Positions 1 through 8,100 are shown, counted from the stretch's first letter. The stretch: DNA of 8,302 nucleotides from Pirellulaceae bacterium (GCA_013002105.1 JABDKS010000923.1:1-8302), one strand, 5' to 3'. The notes: generated from the sequence alone by a model not told the origin. Translations and numbers: made by a program.

Positions 1-921
1 GTCCACAGCTGCACCTTCACCGGCACCATCATAGATGGTGATCTCAGTTTCTTCTCGCGAAGTACTGCATTGCAAGCTAGCACCTGTGAACGCTCGGAAG
101 TCGCCCGAGAACGTGAATCGGTCACGAAACTTGATGTAGCGAAATCCAACTTGGCCCGCGATGACTTCGTTTTCCGTCGTTGTGTTGTCGGTGATCAGTT
201 GTTCTGCGTCGCCGAAGATAATGAACGGGACGGTATCGATATCAAGCGAAGAGTTGTACGTTTGCAACGTGTTGACATCAGTGACTCGCATCCAACGGAC
301 ACCGACCAACGGTTCTAGGATTCCGCCATAGCGGTACGGTTCCATACGCCAGGTCTTGTTCAGTTCGTAGGCGTCATAGTTGACGACGTTTTCGCTGTCT
401 TGGATAAAGTAGGTACGAGTATTCAAGCCGGGGGTATTGCCGTCGCCTTCGGGGACGATGAATCCGAACGGCGGAGCCTGGTTGGCGGGTGTCCCGCCCA
501 GTTGATCCGTGTTGATTCGATTGACTCGTTCACGTTCGATCGTGAAATATTTGCCGATGCCAATGCGGCTCCAATTGAACAGCCAACCCTTGTCCACATC
601 CGGTCGCATAAACCCGACTTCATATCGGTGTCCCCAACCTGGATCCAGTTTGGTTTCCGAGACATTTGGATCATCTAATTCCGGACGCGATGCCCACAAA
701 CGGGTTCGATCGTATGAACCGAACCAGCCTGAATTGGCTCGTTTGCTCGGTTTCATGTCATCGAAATCCATCTGATGCATTGGCTCGAACCAACGAAAAT
801 CCGGATCGAACTCGAACGGATCCGCCACAGGAAGATGCTCCTGTGCTTGTGCCGTTGTCGAGACTCCGCCCAGCAATGCTAGGGCTGTGAGTAGTCCTGC
901 CGTCAGTTTCCGTACCGACAT
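1..921 (-). CDS. Exported, probable outer-membrane beta-barrel protein (BBP7-like), C-terminus cut off by window edge
   Basis: The frame is open from an ATG at 921-919 to the left edge, giving 307 residues with no stop, so the gene is partial at its 3' end. The N-terminus is a clear Sec signal peptide: MSVRK, a hydrophobic stretch at about residues 6-22, then the cleavage motif AQA with the mature protein starting at Gln27. The mature part is rich in aromatic and acidic residues and alternates polar and hydrophobic positions. Examples are GWFGSYDRTRLW at 65-76, YRYGGILEPLVGVRWMRV at 196-213 and VGFRYIKFRDRFTFSGDFR at 258-276. This pattern suits amphipathic strands of an outer-membrane barrel and resembles large paralogous families in Rhodopirellula, some annotated as BBP7-type barrels. 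The exact family name is an inference. GGTGG at 926-930 lies 4 bases before the ATG and may serve as ribosome binding site. No enzyme motif is visible, and transport or a structural role in the envelope is only a guess. Confidence 0.8.
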   Translation of the reverse strand, partial: MSVRKLTAGLLTALALLGGVSTTAQAQEHLPVADPFEFDPDFRWFEPMHQMDFDDMKPSKRANSGWFGSYDRTRLWASRPELDDPNVSETKLDPGWGHRYEVGFMRPDVDKGWLFNWSRIGIGKYFTIERERVNRINTDQLGGTPANQAPPFGFIVPEGDGNTPGLNTRTYFIQDSENVVNYDAYELNKTWRMEPYRYGGILEPLVGVRWMRVTDVNTLQTYNSSLDIDTVPFIIFGDAEQLITDNTTTENEVIAGQVGFRYIKFRDRFTFSGDFRAFTGASLQCSTSREETEITIYDGAGEGAAVD

Positions 922-960
922 TTTTCCACCGTCGTGCATGTAGTTGCGATTGAAACAACG

Positions 961-976
961 TGCGACCCCCGTCGCA
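961..976 (-). promoter_or_regulatory. Hairpin in the leader of the exported-protein gene
   Basis: The sequence forms a perfect 6-bp stem, TGCGAC paired with GTCGCA, closed by a four-base loop (GGGG on the minus-strand RNA). It ends 39 bases upstream of the ATG at 921, within the likely 5' untranslated leader. No T-run follows it, so it is not an intrinsic terminator. It might affect mRNA stability or translation. A chance hairpin cannot be ruled out. Confidence 0.3.
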
Positions 977-1156
977 GCTGCTCGGTAACACCCGTATCAA
1001 GCTCGACCTCCAAGGAATGTCCCAGGTGATCGCCTGATGTGTGTCCCCCCGAACGTTTGATTCGATCGCTACGTTGCCATGCATGGCATTGGCGCATCGA
1101 CCCCAAACAGTTCGGGTTGTAGCGGTAGTATCGGACCGATCGGTTGCTCAGGCTTA

Positions 1157-1170
1157 GCCGGAATACCGGC
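1157..1170. repeat. Short perfect inverted repeat
   Basis: GCCGG and CCGGC flank a four-base AATA loop, giving a GC-only 5-bp stem. No T-tract follows on either strand. It lies in the gap behind tadA, about 80 bases past its stop, and could stabilise a transcript 3' end. Its role is unknown and it may be chance. Confidence 0.25.
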
Positions 1171-1198
1171 GGATACGGCAAAAGTGCGAGAATCTGCA

Positions 1199-1224
1199 AA
1201 ACCGTCACAGATTCACAACGGTTT
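1199..1224 (-). terminator. Weak terminator-like inverted repeat behind tadA
   Basis: AAACCGT (1199-1205) and ACGGTTT (1218-1224) form a perfect 7-bp stem with a 12-base loop. It begins 27 bases after the tadA stop codon. Read on the minus strand, the second arm runs into TTTT, the expected direction for ending the tadA transcript. The stem has only three G-C pairs and the T-run is short, so termination, if any, would be weak. Confidence 0.35.
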
Positions 1225-1251
1225 GATGGCAAGATCGCACCACAAAACAGG

Positions 1252-1728
1252 CTATTTTTTACCTAAAGACCGTTTGGCAGCAAAGAACTCCGTCAGAACT
1301 CGACCGCAGGCATCCGCCATCACGCCGCCGGTCACATCGCATTGATGGTTCAGCCGGTCATCGCCCAATAGCTGGTACAAACTCGTCACCGCACCACCCT
1401 TCGGGTCGGCAGCCCCGAACACGACACGTGGCACGCGTGCCTGCAATATGGCACCGGCACACATCAAACACGGCTCCAGCGTGACATAGAGCGTTGCCCC
1501 CTCCAGTCGCCAGTCATCGATCGCAGCAGCAGCCTGAGTGATGGCAATCATCTCGGCATGCGCCGTCGGGTCGTGCAGCGACTCCCGCTGATTGGCTGCC
1601 GCAGCGATCATCGCGCTGTCGCGCACGATCACCGCTCCCACCGGGACTTCGTCAGCCGTTACAGCGCTGTAGGCCATTTCCAAGGCCCGTGTCATCCAAT
1701 GCTGATCAACATCCAGGATCGGTTGCAT
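1252..1728 (-). CDS. tadA: tRNA-specific adenosine-34 deaminase TadA
   Basis: TadA converts adenosine to inosine at the wobble position (A34) of tRNA, in most bacteria tRNA-Arg(ACG), so that one tRNA reads several Arg codons. It acts in the cytoplasm, usually as a homodimer. The 158-residue length fits the family. The zinc deaminase signature is complete: HAE at 57-59, with His57 as zinc ligand and Glu59 as proton shuttle, and PCLMC at 86-90, with Cys87 and Cys90 as ligands. DEVPVGAVIV at 26-35 and LQARVPRVVFGA at 95-106 are also typical TadA segments. The ATG overlaps by one base the stop of the upstream secreted-protein gene (TAATG at the junction) and has no Shine-Dalgarno of its own, so translation is probably coupled. 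Guanine or cytosine deaminases share the fold, but length and motif spacing favour TadA. Confidence 0.95.
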   Translation of the reverse strand: MQPILDVDQHWMTRALEMAYSAVTADEVPVGAVIVRDSAMIAAAANQRESLHDPTAHAEMIAITQAAAAIDDWRLEGATLYVTLEPCLMCAGAILQARVPRVVFGAADPKGGAVTSLYQLLGDDRLNHQCDVTGGVMADACGRVLTEFFAAKRSLGKK

Positions 1729-2546
1729 TATTTTGACGAATCGACTTTCTTGACGGAGGCATCTTTGTCGGCGTCAACGGTTTCTCCCTTTTCGTCAGCC
1801 GAATCCTTCGTCTCCGCATCTTTCTTGTCCGACGGTTTCTTTGATTTCAGCTCCGCACCCAATTCGGTGGCCGCTAATGCGCGGACGCGGATATTGCGAA
1901 ACTCTGATTGACATTGAAAGTTCGCCAAACCCAGCGGCAAGCAGGGGTCCATCTCGTAACGAATGTCAAACGTGTGGCCCTTTCGTGGGTGTTCAAATTG
2001 CAGTACGTCGTCGATCCAAACGGCCAACCGCGATGTTTCGACGCGAACTCGCGCCTTGTACCACTTTTTGTTGTCAAAGGCACGAAATAGCGTCGTGTCG
2101 TTATCACTGGCATCTCGGTCGTCAATGCTGCTGATCCCGACGGTACCACCACCCCAACCGCCCAGCACTAAACTGACGTGATCTTCTGCGACCGGGAACG
2201 TCAACGCACAGAAGAAATCGAAACCGTCCACCCGACGCGCTTCGACTTCGATTTCGTAGTTATCTTTTCGTACATCACCAGCCCAGCGAACGCCCGTGAT
2301 CGGGTCGCCGTAATCCATCGTGATCAGGTTTTCTTTGATCTGAACTTCACCATCGCCACCAAACTGACAAACTTCCCATTTGTCGTTCAGCGACCGCCAT
2401 TTGGTTGCATCGGCTTTCTTTTTGCCGCCTTTTGGCTTCGCCTCAGCAGTGGCGGGAGGATCCGCGGCAGCGACGTCCGTTGACAGGCAGGTTGCTGACA
2501 GGCAGACGATCAAGGCAACAACGGGGCACAACAAACTACGTATCAC
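1728..2546 (-). CDS. Secreted DUF1080/LamG-like (concanavalin-fold) protein of unknown role
   Basis: I place the start at GTG 2546-2544, because GAGGTG sits 6 bases before it and a signal peptide follows at once: VIRSLLCPVVALIVCL and a small-residue region ending DVAAA at residues 24-28. An in-frame GTG at 2618 would add 24 residues ahead of the signal peptide and has no good ribosome site. The 272-residue product has a Lys/Pro/Ala-rich linker (about 29-48), a beta-rich domain (about 50-226) and a tail of Lys, Asp, Glu and Ser (about 232-272). The middle domain, with WEVCQFGGDG, NYEIEVEARRVDGFDF, KKWYKARVRVE and FRNIRVRAL, resembles the concanavalin/LamG-like fold of DUF1080 (3-keto-disaccharide hydrolase-type) proteins common in planctomycetes. 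Such domains bind or cleave glycans, but I see no assignable catalytic residues. It is the first gene of a unit with tadA. Confidence 0.8.
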   Translation of the reverse strand: MIRSLLCPVVALIVCLSATCLSTDVAAADPPATAEAKPKGGKKKADATKWRSLNDKWEVCQFGGDGEVQIKENLITMDYGDPITGVRWAGDVRKDNYEIEVEARRVDGFDFFCALTFPVAEDHVSLVLGGWGGGTVGISSIDDRDASDNDTTLFRAFDNKKWYKARVRVETSRLAVWIDDVLQFEHPRKGHTFDIRYEMDPCLPLGLANFQCQSEFRNIRVRALAATELGAELKSKKPSDKKDAETKDSADEKGETVDADKDASVKKVDSSK

Positions 2547-2552
2547 AATTCT

Positions 2553-2558
2553 CACCTC
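2553..2558 (-). promoter_or_regulatory. Ribosome binding site that fixes the GTG start at 2546
   Basis: GAGGTG on the minus strand is a strong Shine-Dalgarno sequence, 6 bases before the GTG codon at 2546-2544. The upstream alternative GTG at 2618-2616 has no comparable site. Together with the signal peptide that begins right after 2546, it decides the start of the DUF1080-type gene. Confidence 0.6.
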
Positions 2559-2673
2559 AATTTTCGCAAAACGTCCAAACCGATTGGGCTGTTTTTTTTC
2601 AACGCCTTCAGCAACCACGTTCCATCAGATTAACATGTCGACGCACTAACGCGATCCAATTGTAGACTCATCG

Positions 2674-3069
2674 ATGCATCCGGTAACTAAAATTTCGATT
2701 TTTGGCGTTCGCTTAGGCGTCATTGCGCTGATCGTCTATTGGATCGTTATCTTTCTGGGCACCCACCTGCCCAAACCACCGAACATCGCGGCGAGTTTAG
2801 GCGACAAATCAAAACACACGATCGCCTATTTTGGGCTCGGTTTGCTGCTTTGCTATGTGACGAACCACCCCCGCACGTGGCAGCGTTTTCTAAGTGTTGC
2901 CGCCATCGCGTTGACCTACGGGGCAATTGACGAATTGACACAACAATTGGTACCCGGTCGTCATGCCGATGTAATGGATTGGGTGGCCGACGCGGTTGGG
3001 GTCACGTTAGCGATCGCCGTGTACAGCGTTGCCAGGCATTGGTATCGAAAACGCCAACGGGGTTTGTAA
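2674..3069 (+). CDS. VanZ-family small membrane protein
   Basis: This 131-residue protein has about four hydrophobic segments (near 10-29, 47-63, 71-88 and 104-120) and a basic C-terminus (RHWYRKRQRGL), as expected for an inner-membrane protein. It carries VanZ-family marks: DKSKH at 44-48 before the second helix, then AIDELTQ at 84-90 and PGRHADVMDWVADAVG at 94-109. VanZ gave low-level teicoplanin resistance in enterococci, but most family members, including single-copy ones in planctomycetes, have no known function, and resistance should not be assumed. The ATG is the only reasonable start, since a stop lies in frame nine codons upstream; there is no clear Shine-Dalgarno. The gene is divergent from the DUF1080 gene, sharing a 127-base gap, and convergent with purK, 64 bases away, with no good terminator between. 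Confidence 0.88.
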   Translation: MHPVTKISIFGVRLGVIALIVYWIVIFLGTHLPKPPNIAASLGDKSKHTIAYFGLGLLLCYVTNHPRTWQRFLSVAAIALTYGAIDELTQQLVPGRHADVMDWVADAVGVTLAIAVYSVARHWYRKRQRGL

Positions 3070-3133
3070 TCAAGTCTGATTGCAACCATCTGCGGGAAAA
3101 GGGGCTTGCACCTACGTCAACGATCAAAACGCT

Positions 3134-4330
3134 CTAGGCATCGTCGAGTTCTTTTCTCGCTTGGACAACACGTTGGCGTGCTTGTTTGACGTTACTGCCG
3201 GTCGCAGTCAGGTGTCCCATTTTGCGTCCTATTTTGGCCATCCCCTTGCCATAGAGATGCAGATGGACGCCGGCGACGCTCAGCACCCGATCCCACGCAG
3301 GCGGCGAACCATCTACATTCCATAGGTCGCCCAACAAGTTTGCCATCGCTGCGCCGCCTCCGATTAACTGGGTGCTGCCCAGCGGCAATCCACAGACCGC
3401 ACGAACGTGCTGCTGAAACTGACTTGTCTCCATGGCTTCGATCGACAAGTGCCCTGAGTTATGAGGTCGCGGTGCGACTTCATTGATCATCAGCACCGCG
3501 TCATCGTCCAGGACAAACATTTCGACGCACAGCAGACCGACGACGTCCAACGTCTCTGCGGCCGATCTGGCAATTTCACAGGCGCGATTTTCCAAAGTCG
3601 ACGAGATCGATGCAGGAACAGTCGTGATATCTAAAATGTGGTTGGCATGTTCATTCTCGAACACCGGAAAACACTCGCATCGCCCATCAGCGGTACGTGC
3701 AACGACCACGGAGACTTCACGATCAAACGCAATGCACTTTTCCGCAGTCCACGAATCGGCAGTTGCCCACGGAACGGCTGCCGCCTGCACTTCCGACTCG
3801 ACGCGATGTTGCCCCTTGCCGTCGTAACCGCTGCGTGTTGTTTTCACAATCAGCGGCCACCCAAGTGTTTCGGCTGCGTGGCACAATGACTGGGCATCGC
3901 TTACTGATTGGAACGGCGTCACCGGTAACCCAGCGTCTCGCAACGTAGTTTTTTCGACTAAACGATCCTGAGCGGTCGCAAGTACGCTGGCGCTCGGATA
4001 CGTGGGCGCGAATTCGCTGCACCTGGCGATCGTCTCGGCCGAGATATTCTCAAATTCTAACGTGATGACGTCGCATTGCTGTGCGAATTCGTGCACGGCA
4101 TCGGCATCCGTTAGCGAGCCGATGACCGCACGCGTTGCCACTTGGGCGGCTGGCGAATCAGAATCTTCGCAGAACACCACGACGTCGTAGCCCATCGTCG
4201 CTGCCGCCATCGCGAACATCCGTCCTAGTTGGCCGCCGCCGACCATGCCGATGGTCGCTGGAGGGAGAATCAGATGGGCTTGGTTCACATCGGTGTCTTG
4301 GGTCATCAAGTCAGAGAGGGCAGGATCCAT
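3134..4330 (-). CDS. purK: N5-carboxyaminoimidazole ribonucleotide synthase PurK
   Basis: PurK uses ATP and bicarbonate to carboxylate aminoimidazole ribonucleotide (AIR) to N5-CAIR in de novo purine synthesis. The 398-residue protein is an ATP-grasp enzyme. Visible marks are GGGQLGRM (31-38) in the N-terminal nucleotide-binding-like domain, KTTRSGYDGKGQ (163-174) in the ATP-grasp domain, DREVSVVVAR (203-212), EVAPRPHNSGH (284-294), the PurK hallmark at the metal/ATP site, and HLYGKGMAKIGRKMGHLT (358-375) at the C-terminus. I chose ATG 4330-4328, 5 bases after the purE stop. An in-frame TTG at 4339 overlaps that stop and would add three residues, and an ATG at 4306 would remove eight. The residues before ATIGMVGGGQ form a somewhat long extension, so the start is the least certain part. 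It is almost certainly cotranscribed with purE, whose product uses N5-CAIR. Confidence 0.95.
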   Translation of the reverse strand: MDPALSDLMTQDTDVNQAHLILPPATIGMVGGGQLGRMFAMAAATMGYDVVVFCEDSDSPAAQVATRAVIGSLTDADAVHEFAQQCDVITLEFENISAETIARCSEFAPTYPSASVLATAQDRLVEKTTLRDAGLPVTPFQSVSDAQSLCHAAETLGWPLIVKTTRSGYDGKGQHRVESEVQAAAVPWATADSWTAEKCIAFDREVSVVVARTADGRCECFPVFENEHANHILDITTVPASISSTLENRACEIARSAAETLDVVGLLCVEMFVLDDDAVLMINEVAPRPHNSGHLSIEAMETSQFQQHVRAVCGLPLGSTQLIGGGAAMANLLGDLWNVDGSPPAWDRVLSVAGVHLHLYGKGMAKIGRKMGHLTATGSNVKQARQRVVQARKELDDA

Positions 4331-4335
4331 TTTTC

Positions 4336-4842
4336 TCAAAGCTCGGCGGAATCGAGTACCGTTTGTGTCTGTTTCTTTACAAAATCACTTAACCGATCGG
4401 CGAGTTGTTGATCGCTGAGCGCCAAAATTCGCGCGGCCATGATCCCAGCGTTCTTCGCACCCGACTTACCAATCGACATAGTGGCCACCGGAATACCACC
4501 TGGCATCTGCACAATCGACAACAGCGAATCAAGTCCCTGCAGTGCGCGACTTTGGACCGGTACGCCGATCACGGGCAAATTCGTCTCGGATGCGACCATG
4601 CCCGGCAGATGTGCCGCCCCGCCGGCGCCCGCGATGATCACCCGCAAGCCACGATTCGCTGCACATTCCGCGTAAGCCACCATGCGCTGCGGCGTCCGGT
4701 GTGCCGAAACAACGTTCTTTTCATAGGGCACGGACAATTCGTCCAAAATCTCACAAGCCGCTTGCATGGTCTCCCAGTCGCTACGGCTACCCATAATCAC
4801 ACCGACCAAGGCATCAGTTTTTCCGAATTCAGTTGCGGACAT
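4336..4842 (-). CDS. purE: N5-carboxyaminoimidazole ribonucleotide mutase PurE (class I)
   Basis: PurE moves the carboxyl group of N5-CAIR to C4 of the imidazole, giving CAIR, the step after PurK. The 168-residue length is normal for bacterial class I PurE, which works as an octamer in the cytoplasm. The active-site motifs are intact: MGSRSDW (17-23), SAHRTP (46-51) with the conserved His48, and [12 protein letters not shown] (71-82), followed by [24 protein letters not shown] around 92-115. The presence of purK directly downstream supports the two-enzyme N5-CAIR route over a class II AIR carboxylase. The ATG at 4842-4840 is the first reasonable start, and no Shine-Dalgarno is visible before it. 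A 273-base gap separates it from the upstream gene, so purE-purK probably has its own promoter there, but I could not place the boxes. Confidence 0.96.
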   Translation of the reverse strand: MSATEFGKTDALVGVIMGSRSDWETMQAACEILDELSVPYEKNVVSAHRTPQRMVAYAECAANRGLRVIIAGAGGAAHLPGMVASETNLPVIGVPVQSRALQGLDSLLSIVQMPGGIPVATMSIGKSGAKNAGIMAARILALSDQQLADRLSDFVKKQTQTVLDSAEL

Positions 4843-5115
4843 GTCGAAACAACGTTGCAGGGGTAGATGCGGATGTGTGGTCTGTCTCTTGTCGACACCA
4901 ACTTTTTACGGCACGTGACCCCAATTGAACAGATGTCCAAGTGCCTGGGCCAGTGCAAACACCCCAAACGCCCTCGACAAGTCGTCTCCAACGCGAGCTG
5001 CTGGGTGAATCGCCTGCTGGTAATCCAGACGCGTCGCCCCAAGATCCAGCGTGATGCTTAAGATCCCAGCGTGATGCCTAAGATCCCGCGTGGTGTCTCC
5101 AGTGGACCCTGTCGC
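4843..5115. other. Intergenic region upstream of purE
   Basis: The 273 bases between the end of the multi-module protein gene and the purE start contain no convincing gene. They should hold the purE-purK promoter on the minus strand, but no clear pair of promoter boxes stands out. The palindromes TGTCGACA (4890-4897) and CACGTG (4912-4917) are present; their meaning is unknown. The right part carries a tandem repeat, listed separately. Confidence 0.5.
5041..5098. repeat. Tandem repeat, three imperfect copies of 19-20 bases
   Basis: The three units start at 5041 (19 bases), 5060 (20 bases) and 5080 (19 bases). The consensus is close to AAGATCCCAGCGTGATGCYT. The first two differ by one inserted C and one substitution, and the third has decayed more (CGCGTGGTG in place of AGCGTGATG). 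A still more degenerate fourth copy may lie directly before them at 5021-5040 (shared ATCCAG and GCGT). The array ends 17 bases beyond the stop of the minus-strand gene on its right, so it would lie in that transcript's 3' end. Confidence 0.85.
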
Positions 5116-8100
5116 TCATTCCTGATCGTTGGCCGTCGGACGTGCCGATTCTCCCGGCGTCTCCCCTGACTCGCTGACCCTCTGCAATCGAACGTACGTC
5201 ACTCGATTTGATTCGCCAGTCGATATCGAATTAGCCGAACGCAGCAATACTGACTGCTGATAGGAATGGAATCCTGGCTGATCAATCGTCAGCCGATGCT
5301 CACCTACCGGGCCCCTGATTGTTGTCTCGATCGTCGACTCGCTCAACTCAATCCGCTCCGACGGCCCTGTGACTTGCATTTGGCAGCGTACATAAACGCC
5401 CGATGGGTCGATCGTGGACACCCGGTGATAACCGCTTGCGATTTTCGCCGATTCGCCCAAGGTCACTCCAACCCGTTTGCTTTCGCCATCAGCTAATTCG
5501 AATCGAGCCAACGCCGGTGTGTCGCGTCGGTTTCCATGTCGGATCACGTACTTTCCTGCGGGCAAATCATTGGCTTCGTAGACTGGCGGACCGTCTTGAT
5601 TGGGTTTCATCCGCAATGACTGGTAAACGCGGTCTCCGTCCATCCAGGCCACCAGATGCGCGCTCGCTGGTTCGCCGTCATCGGACTTCACGTCGACAAC
5701 CACGTCAGCCTTTCCAGCAGGAATCGGAAAAGGAATCGTCGTGTCAATCTGCGCCGCGGTGATTTCAATGTGTTCACGAACTTGAAATGCACCCGCACCA
5801 CCGCAGACCAATTCGTAGTCGCCGGGCGAGACGCTTTCGAACACAAACGGCTGATCGGGGCTTTCGCGTGGCCTCAGAATCGCAGCGCGTCGCCCAAACA
5901 TTTGTCCTGGGTTGTGTTGCTGCAACTCCATCGACAACCGCTCGGGCAATGCGTCGCCCTGGGTCGTGCATTGAACGATCAGTTGTCCCGATCGTTGGTC
6001 GATAGTCCCTAAGTCCACACCGTCATGGGCGGGGACATCCAAGGTCATTACTTTTACCCACTCGCTACGCCGCGATTCAATCTCGCGGTACAGATTCCAG
6101 TGTCCTGCCGGAGCGCCAAAAAACGTGAACTCGCCATTGTCGTCCGTCCGCGCAAACATCTTCATCGCACCGAAGGTCGAATCGTTGCCGCCCAGTTGAA
6201 GACGAGCGCCCGCGATTGGCTGAGAATTAATGAGAAAGCGCCCACTTGTTGCGGCGGTTCCGCCAAAATTCAACGTGTGGGTCTTTCCCTCCTCGGCGAA
6301 CACCGCATGACGCACGACGCCCATGCTTCGCCACTCCTCGGGGCGACTGACATAGATCCAGGCAGCCGGCAGGTGATCCAATTCATAGAAACCATTTTCG
6401 TCGGTTGTAACCTGACCGAACCGACCCGCTTCGCGATCGTCGCCACCATAAGCGTTGTCGTCTTGAAACAACAACGGCTCATTCGCTTGCGGCTGGCCAT
6501 TTTGATCGAATACACGACCGCGGATGGTTGCGCCACGTGTCAGCTGGACGCTGATCGGTTCCATTGCCTCGGATACATCCACGCCCTGCACGATGCGAAA
6601 GACAAAGTCCGGATGATCAACCCGGATTGTCTCGCGTCCCTCGGCCAAATTGTCGATCACAAATTCGCCCGCGTCAGTTTTGACGGCACCCGACATCGTT
6701 GCAAAGCGTCCCATGACGCGAGGCATCGATCCGGAACTGAGCGATAGAGCACGAACCGTTGCGCCGTCGAGAGGTTTGCCATCCGCATCGACCACTTTTC
6801 CACGCAACGATACGCCCCGATCCAGGGAGATTGCCAATTCGGTGTCGCTTTGGTCGACGGTATTGACCTGGTCGCTAGCTCGGATCGCGTAACCGTCGGC
6901 CCAAACGGTTACAACGTAGATCCCCGGTCCGACGACGTCACACTGGAACTTTCCCTGTTTGTCCTTCGCAATCTTCCACTCATTGCTCTGTACGTAGTTG
7001 GGGCCGCTTAGCGTACGCAGCTTGGTCACGCGATAACGATACTGCGTAACAGGTGCTTTGGTCTCGGCATCGATCACCTGACCTTGCACCCGGGGTTTGT
7101 CGCGTGCCCGCACGACAATCTGCAACGGTTCGTCCGTGGGAACTTTTACGTGATCGAGATCCGACAAGTTCTTGATCTTGCGCAGGTTCAACACCTCTAA
7201 TTCGGGATCTTCGGGACGGATTCGATAAGTGCCTCGCGGTATGGGCCCGATCTTGACGTCCGTGGTGCCCGGTTTGACGTAGTGGCTGATGTGGTGCCGA
7301 GTGTCGGTCGAATAACCGTCGATCCTGAATCCATCCTCCAGTGGCTTGCCGATCCAGCGGATCTTGCACTGCAGAAACACCATCGATTGTGGCGAGGGGT
7401 AGTCAAGTTTGACCGTGATGGGCTGCTCCATCTTCAACAGGTCGGCATCTGAGAGCACGCCTCGGCTTGTCGACATCCGCTCGCCTAGCGGGATGGAGAT
7501 CGTGACGTTATAGGCACCGTCTCCGATATGCGGCAATTCGAACGACCCGTCATCACCAATTAATTCGCCGCGTGGGGACGCACCAAAATGCCACCACGAC
7601 GGCATTGCCAAGATATGCCAACCGGCCGCGGGCAGCCCATCGGAACAAATCGCTTTTCCTCGCACTGTTTTGCCGTCTTTCAAGACCACTTTGTGCGATT
7701 GCTGTTGATCCGGATCGCTGGCGGACACAACAAGATGGCTGTCGACATAGTTTTTGCTTTGGATGCCAATGATGTATTTTGCGTCCGATGGCATTAGCCC
7801 GCCGACGGTCACCTTTCCGTCGCCGACGCTGCGGTCCGAATCGCTATTGCGGAAGCGCTCGTCGGCAAGCGACGCAGAATAAACTGCGACGCCGCGAATT
7901 GGTTTGTCATCTTCATCCACGATCTGCAAATGAACTTGGCAGGCACGCGGTAGCGTGAAATCTTTTTGCAGCACCGCGTCCGGATCGATCAAAATCTTTG
8001 GCATCTTGCGGTAGTCGCTGATTCCCACAGCGCTGTTGCACTCTATACGCAACCGGTGCTCACCTGGCTTGGTCGCGTCGACAAAAGCGTAATACCCATT

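Larger units (their letters stand above)
922..1251. other. Intergenic region between tadA and the exported-protein gene
   Basis: This 330-base stretch holds no convincing gene. The open frames crossing it encode low-complexity, Arg/Ser/Cys-rich products with no family resemblance and overlap the neighbouring genes. It must carry the 3' end of the tadA transcript on its right and the leader, and probably the promoter, of the exported-protein gene on its left, both read on the minus strand. Three small inverted repeats are present, at 961-976, 1157-1170 and 1199-1224. I could not find a minus-strand pair of -35 and -10 boxes good enough to call a promoter. Confidence 0.6.

Noticed and set aside
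903..1232. A 109-codon open frame on the minus strand crossing the gap between tadA and the exported-protein gene
   Set aside because: It has no family resemblance, is rich in Arg, Ser and Cys as chance frames are, lacks a ribosome site, and overlaps the start of the real downstream gene in another frame.
2659..2664. TACAAT on the minus strand as a -10 box for the DUF1080-type gene
   Set aside because: No acceptable -35 hexamer lies at the right distance upstream, so the match alone is too weak to call a promoter.
3068..3110. Inverted repeats between vanZ and purK (AATCA/TGATT at 3068-3081 and TGCAA/TTGCA at 3081-3110) as a shared terminator
   Set aside because: The stems are only 5 bp, the first is AT-rich and overlaps the stop codon, the second has a 20-base loop, and neither is followed by a T-tract.
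4706..4856. The 12-mer CGAAACAACGTT occurs at 4705-4716 and 4845-4856, and its core GAAACAACGT again at 952-961
   Set aside because: One copy is inside purE coding sequence and the others have no common position relative to a start codon, so I treat this as chance.
4405..4866. A 153-codon plus-strand frame opposite purE
   Set aside because: It mirrors the purE coding sequence, is His/Arg/Gln-rich as antisense frames often are, and matches no family that I recognise.
5041..5098. Tandem repeat considered as a CRISPR array or plasmid-type iterons
   Set aside because: The units are directly joined with no unique spacers, only three copies exist, and no cas, rep or par gene is nearby.
6025..6747. 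A 240-codon open frame on the plus strand inside the large secreted-protein gene
   Set aside because: It is antisense to a well-supported long gene with clear repeated modules, and its product shows no recognisable domain, signal peptide or motif.
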